DNA from: Achromobacter deleyi
GTDB taxonomy: Bacteria > Pseudomonadota > Gammaproteobacteria > Burkholderiales > Burkholderiaceae_B
Reading direction: 5' to 3'
DNA length: 64,000 bases
Assembly: GCF_902859705.1 (NCBI RefSeq)
Contig: NZ_CADIJO010000004.1
Span: forward strand, 186,001-250,000
Of the stretch, positions 19,507-28,770 are shown in pieces. Within the stretch, counting starts at the first letter, position 1. Each line of letters starts with the position of its first letter. Made by a program: the position numbers and the translations under genes. The notes beneath the pieces are model-generated. The model made no database searches, had not been told where the DNA came from, and saw only the letters and a program-made list of their open reading frames with translations.

Positions 19507-21339
19507 GTGCAACTTCCTGAATCCCTGCAGCCCTGGCGGCTTTGGCTGGATTGGTTCGATTCCGAACTGGTGCCGGCCGTGGGCGATCTGCTTAGCCGGG
19601 TTCATCCGCTGCTGGGTCCGATCCGCGAACAGGACACGGCCGGCCAACCGGAATTCGAAGGGTTGGGCGACTTGCGACGGCGCGGCAATTATGAGCATCT
19701 GCTGGCCACCGAGTGGCTGCTGGCCGACGAACTGCCCGACGAATTCCTGCGCCGCGCCGCCAACGGCGAACATCTGTTCCTGGCGCCGGCACGGCAGGCT
19801 CACCGAGCCAACCGCCTCATCATCGCGCTGTTCGATGCCGGTCCGCGGCAACTAGGCTCCCCCCGGCTGGCCCAGCTGGCGATGTTGATCCTGCTGGCGC
19901 GCCGCGCCGCCCAAGCTGGCGGCGAACTGCGCTGGGGCCTGCTCCAGGCGCCTGGCAAATTGCTGCCGCTGGAGTCCTCGGCGCAGCTGAAGAAACTGCT
20001 TTCCAGCCGTTGCTATCAATCACCAAGCGCGGCGGATATCGACGAATGGCACGCGGCGATCGCGCGGCTGCCCTCGCCTCCGGGAGAATGCTGGCTGATC
20101 GGCCCGCCAGGTCTGCGCGAGCAGTCACGGACGCTGCCAGCGCCCCGCCACGCCATGCTGTGGCGCACACCGGAAAGCGGCGGCCTGGAACTGGATCTGG
20201 GCAACGGCAAACTACGCCTGCCGTTACCCGAAGAAAAGGCGGCGGTGCGGTTGCTGAAAGGCCAGTTCAAGAACGAAGCGGGCGCGCAACTGAACCAGGC
20301 CAGCTCGCAACGCCTGTCGCTTCTGGCCGCGCCGTTGCTCTCGCCCGATGGCGCACGCATCGCCGCGCCCTTGCTCGATGAGCGCGGTGTGCTGCTGATT
20401 CAATTGCCCAACCTGTCGCGGCCCGATACCAAGGCCAAGAGCAGCCCGGTGCGCTGGAGCGCGCGACGCCCGCCGCTCACCCTGACCTTCGCCGGACGCC
20501 AACTGTGCGGCATCGTCAGCGCCGAGGAAAAACTGCATTTCTGGCAACTGCCCGACTTCGAATCCGTGGAGCTTCCGTCACGCGAGACGCTGCTGATTCC
20601 TCCTGGCACGGCAGCCCGCCTGCCTTGCGCCTGGATCACCTCGTCTACAGGCAATCGGCTGTTCCTGCTCGACAAGGCCGGCAGGCTGGTCTACTGGACC
20701 GCCCGGCGCAGCCTCTTGGCCAAGGAACGCAGCGCGCAACCGGCCATCACCAAGACCCTGGATCTGGACGTGCTGGGCATGAGCGCGGTCAATGGCGATA
20801 CCGGGCTGACCTATATCCGGCGCCACGGCCAATTGCTGCAGTGGGTGACGGTCGACGGTGCGCTGCAGGATCCACGCACCGTGGCGCTGGGTCCCGCCCC
20901 CGAGAAGAATCCCGCCGTGTTCTTCGCCAGCCTGCGCCAGTCGAACCGCGGCCTGCTGCGGCAGGCCTGCGCCGTACAGGAAAAAACGCATAAGCAGGAT
21001 GCCTGGCGCGTCCATCCCGGCGTCGACGCGCCGGCCGAAACGTGGCGTATCCCGGCAAATTGGTCGGTGGTCGGCCTGCATCTGTCATCCGAGAGCCACC
21101 AGGCTGGCCTGGTCGTCCTGAACGCGTCCAGGCTCTCGGTTAGCCTGCTGCACCGCGACGGCCTGGACACGCTCTACACCGCGCCACGCCCGATCGCCCG
21201 CCTGTCGGTTGCGACCCAGGCCGGCGTGGTCGCCATGCTGACCGACGACCGGCAGTTGATCGTCCATTCCATCACCCCGCCCCGGCTGCTGCTGCACTTG
21301 CACAGCGCAAGCGAATCCGCTGCAAAGGCTCAGGCATGA
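19507..21339 (+). CDS. vWA-like plus beta-propeller protein of the MoxR unit
   Basis: 610 residues. The N-terminal 220 residues look like a vWA fold: a hydrophobic strand RLIIALFD ending in D110, then AGPRQLGSPRLAQLAMLILL. The MIDAS pattern D-x-S-x-S is altered to D-AGPRQLGS, so metal binding is doubtful. From about residue 225 the sequence is beta-rich with repeated strands (FAGRQLCGIVSAEEKLHFWQ, FLLDKAGRLVYWTA, LTYIRRHGQLLQWVT), consistent with a propeller. It lies 31 bases after the bpX5-like gene and its stop overlaps the next start by four bases. A recognition or scaffold partner for the ATPase is likely. Confidence 0.65.
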   Translation: MQLPESLQPWRLWLDWFDSELVPAVGDLLSRVHPLLGPIREQDTAGQPEFEGLGDLRRRGNYEHLLATEWLLADELPDEFLRRAANGEHLFLAPARQAHRANRLIIALFDAGPRQLGSPRLAQLAMLILLARRAAQAGGELRWGLLQAPGKLLPLESSAQLKKLLSSRCYQSPSAADIDEWHAAIARLPSPPGECWLIGPPGLREQSRTLPAPRHAMLWRTPESGGLELDLGNGKLRLPLPEEKAAVRLLKGQFKNEAGAQLNQASSQRLSLLAAPLLSPDGARIAAPLLDERGVLLIQLPNLSRPDTKAKSSPVRWSARRPPLTLTFAGRQLCGIVSAEEKLHFWQLPDFESVELPSRETLLIPPGTAARLPCAWITSSTGNRLFLLDKAGRLVYWTARRSLLAKERSAQPAITKTLDLDVLGMSAVNGDTGLTYIRRHGQLLQWVTVDGALQDPRTVALGPAPEKNPAVFFASLRQSNRGLLRQACAVQEKTHKQDAWRVHPGVDAPAETWRIPANWSVVGLHLSSESHQAGLVVLNASRLSVSLLHRDGLDTLYTAPRPIARLSVATQAGVVAMLTDDRQLIVHSITPPRLLLHLHSASESAAKAQA

Positions 21340-24080
21340 ACGTCTCATCGAGCGCCCCCATCCGGCGTCCGCTGCTCAGCGGCCATCAGTTGATCGCGGC
21401 GCTGTGGTTCTCCGCCGAGCGATTCGATAACGGGCAGCGCATACGCGAACTCGTCTCGCACTGGCAGAACGGCGCGCGCGCCTATCGCTATGACGACGGC
21501 GATCTGCTGATATTCGCGGCACCCGCTCATGTCGATTGCGACCGCAGCCTGGGGTGGCCGTTGCTACGCGTGGGCACGGCGTTGTGCTCGGCGGTGTTGG
21601 CCAAGGACGAGATTGCGGCGTTGCCGGTTGCCGACCTGCACCTGGTCCGCGGGGCCCAGGCGCAATCACGGCAACTCGCCCAGGGCAGCAGACTGGCCCT
21701 GCAAGCCTGGATGGACGTCGACCGCTACGGTTTGCTGGACACCTACGATTGCAGCCAGGCCCTCGCCCCGCCCGCCGCCGACATGCCGTCGCCGGTTCAG
21801 GATCTGCGCGAGGTGCTGGGCGACGCAATTCCGCCCCCAAGCGCCGAGCGCAGCGAGTTCCTGGCCGACATGGCGCGGCGCCGGCAACAGGCCCGCCGGC
21901 CAGACGCGGCCGCCGCCCCTGGCGCCCGCCAGTCGTCGCGCGGATCGTTCTGGCAAACGCTGCTGCAACGATTGGCGATGCCCGCTCGCGCGGCCCAGGC
22001 GGCGGGTCACGCCCACTCCGGCCATTCCCACGCCGGCGTCGCCCCCCGCGCAGGTCCCATCAAGCCTCAGGCCTGGCGCAACTGGCTGGCGCGGCTGGCG
22101 AATGCGACCCTGTTGGGCAAGATGGTGGGCAGAAAGCAGGCCGCCTACTTGCGACGCATGATGAAGATGTTCGACGAAGGCAACCTGCAAGAAGCCTTGC
22201 GTCATGCCGTCCCGTTGGACGGAGACCTGAACAGCACCGGGCAGGCGTTCGACACACCGGGCCGCCGCGACAGCCTGAGCCTGCAGGAACAGCGCGCCGC
22301 GGGACCGTCGATGATGTTCGACCCCACGCTCAATGCCCATCTGCGCACGCTGTACCGCCAGAGCTTCGAAAAGCTGGATCGCGCCGGACGAATCGACGAA
22401 GCAGTCTTCGTGCTGGCCGAACTGCTGAACGCGCGACAGGAGGCGCTGGACTATCTGGAAAAACACGGCCGTCTGGAACAGGCGGCGCGGCTGTCACTGG
22501 CGTGGGACTGCGCGCCCGCCACCATCGTGCGCCTGCATTGCCTGGTTGGCGACTGGAAGCGGGCGATCCAGATCGTGCGGCGCGACGACGCCTTCGCGCA
22601 AGCGATTCCGCAGATGCAGGAAAAGTGGCCCGAGGCCGCCAACCGGCTGCGAATGGAGTGGGCCGAGATGCTGTGCGCCCGGGGTGACTGGCTGGAGGCC
22701 GTTGAGGCGATCTGGCCGCTGCCGGAGGAACGCGAGCGCGCCGCGCAGTGGCTTTGCCTTGCCGAACGCGCCGGCGGCGGCCTGTCAGCCAGGGCGTTAG
22801 TCAAACGTGCCATGCTGCTGCCGGACACGCTGGATCCGCAGTCCGACCTGCTGCCGACCTTGTGCGAAGACCCCGCCGCCAGCCACGCGCGCTCGGAGAT
22901 GCTGCAGGCGTTGCTGCTGGTGCAGGCGCAAACGCCGAAGAAATCCGGCGCACAGCAGTCGGCCATCGCACGGCTGGCAAATCTGTTGATTGCGCCGCTC
23001 CTCGAAGACCACGTGGCGCAACGCGCATCGCTGGCATCCAAGGACCTGAAAACACTGATCGCGCTCAGCGGCGACGCGCTGTTGCAGGCGGACTTACCGT
23101 CCAAGCTGCCGTCCATGCCTGCCCGGCAGCTCAGCGAGGCGGAAAGGGCAAAGGAATGGTTTGCACCCGAGCCCGGCGCCATGCCTTTGCTGGACGCCGC
23201 GGCGCTGGATGAAGACCGCACGCTGCTGGCGCTGGGCGAATCCGGCGCGTTGGTGGTCGACCGGCGCGGCCGCACGCTGTTCCGCTTTGCCGTGCCCGCC
23301 GACCTGCTGGTGATCGCCAAGAATCGCCGCAGTGCCCTGGCGCTGGCGCGCCGCGATCATCTGTGGCGCATCAGCAAGCTGGACCTGGCGACGCGACACG
23401 CCACCGACCTGGGCATGCTGGCATTCGATTTTCATGCTCGTGATTTCGACGGCACCAACTGGGTCATCGCAACCCGGCAAGAAATCCGCGTGGTGGATGT
23501 GGACAAGGCGTTTTCCGCGCACTGGCGCGTAGGCGACCTGCCCGGAAGCATCGCGGCGTATCAACGGTTCGGCACCCAGGAACACTTCCTGATCGTCGAT
23601 CACGAGCGGACGGCCGCGCAGATGTGGAGTTACGCCCTGCCCAGCCGGCGCCTGATTGCGCGCAACGACGTCGCCGACAGCGACAGCGCCCGCATCCTGG
23701 CGCCGCGCGGCGAACTCATCGCCGTCGGCTTCGAGCGCGACAACACGGGCGCCCGGTGCTTGCGCTTGACCAATGCCTCCGGCTTCAGCTGGGTGCCGCC
23801 GGTGAGTCCGCTGGACCCGGCGCAAGACGATCAGTACGGCCTGCGACAGGAAGAAAACTGGTTATTCGTCGGCACGCCGCTCGATGCCCATACCCTACGT
23901 TGGACACTGTTCGCGTATGACGCCAGCGTCTCCGTGCCGCGCGCCCGGCTGGACTGGCCGGCGGACGCCGTCATGACACTGCGGGTCGCCGGATCCGATC
24001 TGGTGGTCGTCGATACGCAGGGCCGCCTGTTCCGATGCGATCTGAAATCAGGCGAGGCCTGGGGCGCGCAGGTGCTCTGA
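21336..24080 (+). CDS. Large bpX6-like protein with helical repeats and C-terminal propeller
   Basis: 914 residues, coupled to the previous gene by an ATGA overlap. The first 150 residues form a separate domain (PLLSGHQLIAALWFSAERFD, ICS-like GTALCSAVLA) resembling the bpX6 class of ternary systems from memory. A His-rich linker HAHSGHSHAG lies near residue 225. Residues about 340-480 look like TPR/coatomer-type helical pairs (DRAGRIDEAVFVLAELLNAR, HGRLEQAARLSLAWDC, LVGDWKRAIQIVRR). The last 290 residues are beta-rich with propeller-like WD-type strands (ALARRDHLWRISKLDLATRH, LVVVDTQGRLFRCDL). No enzymatic motif was seen. It is probably the large sensor/scaffold subunit. Confidence 0.6.
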   Translation: MNVSSSAPIRRPLLSGHQLIAALWFSAERFDNGQRIRELVSHWQNGARAYRYDDGDLLIFAAPAHVDCDRSLGWPLLRVGTALCSAVLAKDEIAALPVADLHLVRGAQAQSRQLAQGSRLALQAWMDVDRYGLLDTYDCSQALAPPAADMPSPVQDLREVLGDAIPPPSAERSEFLADMARRRQQARRPDAAAAPGARQSSRGSFWQTLLQRLAMPARAAQAAGHAHSGHSHAGVAPRAGPIKPQAWRNWLARLANATLLGKMVGRKQAAYLRRMMKMFDEGNLQEALRHAVPLDGDLNSTGQAFDTPGRRDSLSLQEQRAAGPSMMFDPTLNAHLRTLYRQSFEKLDRAGRIDEAVFVLAELLNARQEALDYLEKHGRLEQAARLSLAWDCAPATIVRLHCLVGDWKRAIQIVRRDDAFAQAIPQMQEKWPEAANRLRMEWAEMLCARGDWLEAVEAIWPLPEERERAAQWLCLAERAGGGLSARALVKRAMLLPDTLDPQSDLLPTLCEDPAASHARSEMLQALLLVQAQTPKKSGAQQSAIARLANLLIAPLLEDHVAQRASLASKDLKTLIALSGDALLQADLPSKLPSMPARQLSEAERAKEWFAPEPGAMPLLDAAALDEDRTLLALGESGALVVDRRGRTLFRFAVPADLLVIAKNRRSALALARRDHLWRISKLDLATRHATDLGMLAFDFHARDFDGTNWVIATRQEIRVVDVDKAFSAHWRVGDLPGSIAAYQRFGTQEHFLIVDHERTAAQMWSYALPSRRLIARNDVADSDSARILAPRGELIAVGFERDNTGARCLRLTNASGFSWVPPVSPLDPAQDDQYGLRQEENWLFVGTPLDAHTLRWTLFAYDASVSVPRARLDWPADAVMTLRVAGSDLVVVDTQGRLFRCDLKSGEAWGAQVL

Positions 24081-24097
24081 CAGCCTCCCAAGACGGG

Positions 24098-25099
24098 TCA
24101 GTCCACCGACACGCCCGCCACCTTCACCATGTCTGCCCAGTACACCGTATCTTGCTGCAAGCGCTTCTGGAAAGCATCGGGCGCGCTGCCCACGGGTTGG
24201 CTGCCGCCCGCCTGAATCTTGGCGATCACGTTGGGCGACTTCATGGCCTGGGCCACGGCCTTTGCCAGATAGGCGATGCGGTCGGGCGGCGTGCCGGCGG
24301 GTGCGAACAGACCATACCAGTCGTCGGCGGTGATGCCGTCCAGGCCCGATTGCTTGAGCGTGGGCGCGGTCTTGAAGATGCCGATGCCATTGTCGTGGCT
24401 GAGCGCCAGGATGCGCAGCTTGCCGGCGGCCACCATGGGTTCGGCCGATGCGGGCGAAGTGATCAGCATGTCCACGGTGCCGCCCATCAGATCGGTGATG
24501 GCGGGCGCGGCGCCACGGTACGGCACGTGCACCAGTTTCACGCCCGCCTTTTGCGACAGCAGCGCGCCCATCAGGTGGCTCATGGTGCCGTTGCCAGGCG
24601 TGGCGTAGGTGATGACGCCCGGTTGCTTGCGCGCAGCGTCCAGGTAGTCGCTCAACGACTTGTAGGCGCTTTCACTGCGCGACACGAGCACCAGCGGCGC
24701 GGACGTGATCTGCGAGATGGGCACGAAGTCCTTGACGGGATCGAAGCCCACGTTCTTGTACAGACGCGGATTCACGGCCATGACGCTGGTCTGCGACATC
24801 ACCAGCGTGTAGCCATCCGGCTTGGCGCGCGAGACTTGGGAGGTGCCCACGTTGCCACCGGCGCCGGATCGGTTTTCCACCACCACGCTTTGCCCCGTGA
24901 TCGCGCCGAGTTCCTGCGCGATCAGGCGCGCCACGCCGTCGTTGCCGCCCCCGGGCGGAAACGGCGATACGACCGTGATCGCCTGTTTGGGATAGTCGGC
25001 CAGCGGCGCGAGCGCCTGGGCGTGGGCGCTGGCCCCCCATGCCAGGCAGGCCAGGGCCGCCGCGGTTCTGCAAGCTTGCAGCACGTGTTGCTTTGTCAT
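24098..25099 (-). CDS. Bug/TctC-family tripartite transporter solute receptor
   Basis: 333-residue periplasmic receptor. MTKQHVLQACRTAAALACLAW starts a signal peptide cleaved after AHA. Mature protein begins ALAPLADYPKQAITVVSPFPPGGGNDGVARLIA, the family signature, with later HVPYRGAAPAITDLMGG. No membrane subunits (TctA/TctB) lie beside it, which is common for the many orphan Bug receptors of Bordetella relatives. It is last in the leftward sulfur group, 147 bases after the rhodanese gene, so a sulfur-containing organic acid is a possible ligand, by context only. Confidence 0.88.
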   Translation of the reverse strand: MTKQHVLQACRTAAALACLAWGASAHAQALAPLADYPKQAITVVSPFPPGGGNDGVARLIAQELGAITGQSVVVENRSGAGGNVGTSQVSRAKPDGYTLVMSQTSVMAVNPRLYKNVGFDPVKDFVPISQITSAPLVLVSRSESAYKSLSDYLDAARKQPGVITYATPGNGTMSHLMGALLSQKAGVKLVHVPYRGAAPAITDLMGGTVDMLITSPASAEPMVAAGKLRILALSHDNGIGIFKTAPTLKQSGLDGITADDWYGLFAPAGTPPDRIAYLAKAVAQAMKSPNVIAKIQAGGSQPVGSAPDAFQKRLQQDTVYWADMVKVAGVSVD

Positions 25100-25172
25100 C
25101 GGTACTTCCCCTTGTTGTCGGCGGCCGGATACTCGGCCGTCCGTTGCATTTCGGTTCGCCAGGAACCGTCCG

Positions 25173-25198
25173 CGCCCCGGCGGCTTGGCGCCGGGGCG
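25173..25198 (-). repeat. 10-bp perfect GC-rich hairpin after rhodanese gene
   Basis: Arms CGCCCCGGCG (25173-25182) and CGCCGGGGCG (25189-25198) with a six-base loop, about 50 bases past the rhodanese stop. No U run follows, so it may stabilise the mRNA end or be a REP-like element rather than a simple terminator. Confidence 0.55.
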
Positions 25199-25246
25199 TG
25201 CTGATCGGATGAAGCATGTCGTGCGGCCGCTTGCGCAGCGCGCGGG

Positions 25247-26842
25247 TTACTGCGCCGGGAAGCGGTACGCGGCGCGTTCGCGCTCGTCGATCTGCTTGAC
25301 CAGATTGGTTTCCCAGGCGAGGTACTGACGCGCCGCGGCCTTGTTGCCGTCGTGGCGGTCGTGCACGAAAAACAGGTAGTCGATGCAATCGCGGTCGGCG
25401 GGCTCGTCAGGTGTGGCTTGCAGGGCCAGGCCTGCGGCCGACCAGCCAGCGGGCGATCCGAGATTGACCTTGACGTCGCGCACACCCAGCGCCCGCAGAT
25501 CCGCCGCCGCCCAGGCGGCTACGGCCTGCTCGTCGGCCAGCAGCACCACCGGTTGCGCGGGATCCAGCGCCAGATCGGCAAAGCGCGGGCGAATCGACCA
25601 TTGCGCCCCCGCGATATGTTGGGCGCGATAACGCATGCTGGCGCGAATATCGACCAGTTGCGCCCCTTGGGCCGATGCAGCGGCCAGCGCGGTATCGTCG
25701 AGCACCGGCACGGTCGGCACGTCGACCGAAGCCGCAGTGACATTCAATGCTGCAGCGACACCCTCTTGCAGCACGCTTGCGTCCCAGCCCATCTGGCGCA
25801 GCCAGCTGGCCACGACCGGTGCGCGCACGCCTTCGGCATCGAACACCACGATGCGCGCGCCGCGCACAGCCAGATATTGGTCGGTGGCCTGGATCAGCTG
25901 TCCGCCCGGCGTGTGCTGTGCGCCGGGCAAGGACCCTTGCGCGAATTCTTCGGCGCTGCGGACATCGCACAGGAAGGTGCTGCGGTTGGCGTCATCCAGC
26001 CAGTGCTGCACCTGACGTGCATCGACGCGCGGCACGTCATGGCGCTCGGCCAGATTGGCTGAACGCTGCACCAGCGCCGGCAGGTCTTCGGGCGCCACGC
26101 TATCGACGTAGCGGCGCTGCGCGCCATGGTCGAGCTTGAAGTCTTCCAGATACCAGCCTTGAGTGCCGTTTTCCAGCGCGTAGACAGGGTTGGGCACGCC
26201 AAGATTGATCAACGTCTGCGCGCCGATGATGCTGCGCGTGCGCCCGGCGCAATTGACCACGATGGTGGTGGCCGGGTCCTTGGCCAGCGTGTGTGCGCGC
26301 AAGGCCAGTTCGCCGTTGGGGCAGCAGATGCCGCCCGGAATGCTCATCTTCTGGTATTCGGCAAAGGGCCTGCCATCCAGCACGATCAGATCGTCGCCGC
26401 GACGCTGGCGTTCGGCCAATTCACGTGCGCCGATGCGGGGGGTGTGGAAAACTTCTTCGGCCAGTTCGCCGAAGGTTTTGCTGGGCACGTTGACGCCGGC
26501 GAATGCCGCATAGCCGTCGCGCAGCCATTGGGCAATGCCGCCTGCCAAGCGATACACCTGTGGATAACCCAATCCGCGCAATGCGTGCGCCGCGCGCGCC
26601 GCCGTGTCGTCCGTGCCGCCCTCGTCATAGACCACCACCCGCACGCCGCGACGCGGCGCCAGCCGCACGATGTCGGCTTCAAGCCGGCTGTACGGAACCG
26701 GCGCGGCATAGAACAGGTGAGACTCGCCGTATTGACCATGTTCGCGCACGTCCAGCAGCGCAATCTCGCTGCCGTCATGCAGCCAGCCCTTGAGCGTGTG
26801 GGAATCGACGTCGGCCGTGTTCAGGTCGGAATGGGGATGCAT
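25247..26842 (-). CDS. Four-domain rhodanese-like protein, single active-site Cys
   Basis: 531-residue cytoplasmic protein made of four consecutive rhodanese modules. Only the second has a catalytic loop, C198 in CAGRTRS; the equivalent positions of modules 1, 3 and 4 read YDEGGTDD, FDAEGVRA and LADEQAVA, so they are inactive copies. Rhodaneses move sulfane sulfur from thiosulfate or persulfides to acceptors such as cyanide or sulfite. An ATG at 26842 gives the normal start; the frame is open further upstream into the next gene. It lies 41 bases after a PLP lyase in a leftward group with a thiol dioxygenase, which points to handling of sulfur released from organic thiols. Confidence 0.88.
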   Translation of the reverse strand: MHPHSDLNTADVDSHTLKGWLHDGSEIALLDVREHGQYGESHLFYAAPVPYSRLEADIVRLAPRRGVRVVVYDEGGTDDTAARAAHALRGLGYPQVYRLAGGIAQWLRDGYAAFAGVNVPSKTFGELAEEVFHTPRIGARELAERQRRGDDLIVLDGRPFAEYQKMSIPGGICCPNGELALRAHTLAKDPATTIVVNCAGRTRSIIGAQTLINLGVPNPVYALENGTQGWYLEDFKLDHGAQRRYVDSVAPEDLPALVQRSANLAERHDVPRVDARQVQHWLDDANRSTFLCDVRSAEEFAQGSLPGAQHTPGGQLIQATDQYLAVRGARIVVFDAEGVRAPVVASWLRQMGWDASVLQEGVAAALNVTAASVDVPTVPVLDDTALAAASAQGAQLVDIRASMRYRAQHIAGAQWSIRPRFADLALDPAQPVVLLADEQAVAAWAAADLRALGVRDVKVNLGSPAGWSAAGLALQATPDEPADRDCIDYLFFVHDRHDGNKAAARQYLAWETNLVKQIDERERAAYRFPAQ

Positions 26843-26883
26843 CAGTGAATTCTCTGGAATCGGAAATGGGGGAATGGCGGATA

Positions 26884-28059
26884 TCAGCGCTGGGGCCGCA
26901 ACTGGGTCAACGCGTGTTCGAGGTCGGCGATCAGGTCTTCCGGGTCTTCCAGCCCGATATGCAGGCGCAGCATCGGACCGCGCGCCTGCGGTGCCGGCAG
27001 CGATCGCGCATTGCCCAGCTGCACCGGAATCACCAGGCTTTCGAAGCCGCCCCACGAAGCGCCGATGCCGAACAGTCGCAGTGCATCGATGGCGCGCTCC
27101 ATATCGGCGTCGGTGATGGGCGCCGCGAACTCCAGTGTCATCAGGCCGTTGGTGCCGGAGCATTCACGCTGCCAGACGGCATGCGACGGATCGCCAGGCA
27201 GCGCCGGGCACAGCACGCGCGCAACCTCTGCCCTGCCCTGCAGCCATTCGGCCACGCGCATCGCGCTGCGGGCATGCTGGGCCAGGCGTAACGGCAGGGA
27301 ACGCATGCCGCGCAGCACCAGGAAGGCGTCGTCGGCGCCGACGGTCTGGCCGAAGTCGATGCCTGCGCGGTCCAACGGCCGCCAGGCGCGCGGGTTGGTC
27401 ACGACCGCGCCCATCATCACGTCGGCGTGGCCGCCCAGATATTTGGTGGCGGCAAGAATCGAGATATCGGCGCCCAGCGACAGCGGCTGGCACAGCAATC
27501 CGGAAGCCCAGGTGTTATCCACAGCCAGCCAGCAATCGTGTTGCCGCGCCAACTCGGCCAGGCGGCGCAGGTCCGGCATTTCATAGGTGAGCGAACCCGG
27601 CGATTCGGCGTAGATCATGCGGGTGTTCGGACGCACCCACTGGGCCAGGCCGTTGCCATCCGGCGGGTAATACGAGAACTCGATACCCAGGCGCGACAGA
27701 TGTTCGGCGCAAAAGCGGCGCACCGGCTCGTACACGGCATCGGTCACCAGCACATGATCGCCGGCGCGCAGATAGGCCAGCAACACGGTGGCGATGGCCG
27801 CCTGCCCCGTGGGAAACAGCTTGGCGCGAAAGCCCTGTTCCAGTTCGACCAGCGCATCTTCCAGTGCGTGCGTACTGTCGGTGCCGCGCGCGCCATAGGA
27901 CGGCAGGCGTTCCTGCTCGCGGCGCGCCCGCGTGTCGCGCCAGGCCGCGACGCTGTCGAACACATAGGTGCTGGCACGCGTGACCGGGGTGTTGACCCAG
28001 CCGCCATGCGGGCGCCCGGCACGCAGCAGCCGCGTCGCGGACCGATAGGGCTTGTCCAT
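26884..28059 (-). CDS. Cystathionine beta-lyase-like PLP enzyme
   Basis: 391 residues of the Cys/Met metabolism PLP family. The Schiff-base lysine lies in ILAATKYLGGHADVMMGAV. Other family marks: YGARGTDSTHALEDALVELEQ, LFPTGQAAIATVLLAYL and YAESPGSLTYEMPD. The sequence resembles MetC-type beta-lyases, which split C-S bonds of cystathionine, cystine or cysteine conjugates to pyruvate, ammonia and a thiol. Two bases separate it from the thiol dioxygenase upstream, so the genes are coupled. The neighbourhood favours a catabolic C-S lyase over methionine synthesis. Confidence 0.88.
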   Translation of the reverse strand: MDKPYRSATRLLRAGRPHGGWVNTPVTRASTYVFDSVAAWRDTRARREQERLPSYGARGTDSTHALEDALVELEQGFRAKLFPTGQAAIATVLLAYLRAGDHVLVTDAVYEPVRRFCAEHLSRLGIEFSYYPPDGNGLAQWVRPNTRMIYAESPGSLTYEMPDLRRLAELARQHDCWLAVDNTWASGLLCQPLSLGADISILAATKYLGGHADVMMGAVVTNPRAWRPLDRAGIDFGQTVGADDAFLVLRGMRSLPLRLAQHARSAMRVAEWLQGRAEVARVLCPALPGDPSHAVWQRECSGTNGLMTLEFAAPITDADMERAIDALRLFGIGASWGGFESLVIPVQLGNARSLPAPQARGPMLRLHIGLEDPEDLIADLEHALTQLRPQR

Positions 28060-28061
28060 GA

Positions 28062-28649
28062 TCAGCGACGGGTCTGCACGCCGATAGGCATGACTTTGCA
28101 GGTGCCGGCGGCCAGATCGAAGGCCAGCCGCTCGGTCAGCGTTTCCAGCGCGCGGCCGTACATATGCAGGTGACGGATGACGCTGTCGCCCTGGATCTCG
28201 ACGGCGTGGATATCGTCAGGCATCAGTGCGATGCCGGCGCCCGGGCCGACCACGACGGTGCCGGTCTTTTCCAGATGCCCCACGCCAGGCACCGACCCGT
28301 CGTCGGTGCGGTCGTAGACGTAGTTGTATTCCACCCCTTCCACGGCCGCGATACAGGCCCAGGTGGTGTGGTTGTGCGGCACGATCTGCTTGCCCGGCCG
28401 CATCACGTTCAAGTACAGCGCATATTGCTTGTCGGCGTCTTCGCTGATCAGGTAGCGCGCCTGGCGCTCGCCTTCTTCCGGCGCCGGGTAGCGGTCCTGG
28501 GCCCACCAGTCGGTGTGGCCTGCCAGCTGGATCAGGTCGTCCAGCACGGCCTTCAGGCTGTCGCGGTTCAGGCCCTTATTTCCTAAAGTATTTTTAATAT
28601 TTCCAACGATGCTGTCGATGCCCTGCTGGTGAGGATGCGCGTTGCCCAC
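28062..28649 (-). CDS. Cysteine/mercaptopropionate dioxygenase-family thiol dioxygenase
   Basis: About 195-residue cupin. [23 protein letters not shown] supplies two of the three iron-binding histidines, and DIHAVE near the end supplies the third, matching the cysteine dioxygenase family. These enzymes add O2 to a thiol to form a sulfinate. Whether cysteine or 3-mercaptopropionate is the substrate cannot be told by eye. Start choice: GTG at 28649 follows AGAGGGAAAG at good spacing; GTG at 28688 and ATG at 28715 are also in frame but lack clear ribosome sites. First gene of the leftward sulfur group, divergent from a LysR regulator. Confidence 0.82.
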   Translation of the reverse strand: MGNAHPHQQGIDSIVGNIKNTLGNKGLNRDSLKAVLDDLIQLAGHTDWWAQDRYPAPEEGERQARYLISEDADKQYALYLNVMRPGKQIVPHNHTTWACIAAVEGVEYNYVYDRTDDGSVPGVGHLEKTGTVVVGPGAGIALMPDDIHAVEIQGDSVIRHLHMYGRALETLTERLAFDLAAGTCKVMPIGVQTRR

Positions 28650-28770
28650 AGTGACTTTCCCTCTTGTTTCATGAGTTATTTCGGTCACTGTATCGCCCCG
28701 GGCGGGGCGCAACAATTTAAATTGCCTTAAGATTCCATAAGCATTGCTAATACTTTAGATTTCAAGCGAC
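28650..28770. promoter_or_regulatory. Divergent promoter region, thiol dioxygenase/LysR
   Basis: 121 bases between divergent genes, AT-rich from about 28712 (CAATTTAAATTGCCTTAAG). The palindrome CAATTTAAATTG (28713-28724) is perfect over 12 bp. LysR-type regulators normally bind such gaps and control both directions; the precise site is not determined. Confidence 0.5.

Noticed and set aside
18000-24080. Assignment of the MoxR unit to RavA-ViaA
   Set aside because: ViaA is a single vWA protein without propeller partners; here three further proteins of other architecture follow.
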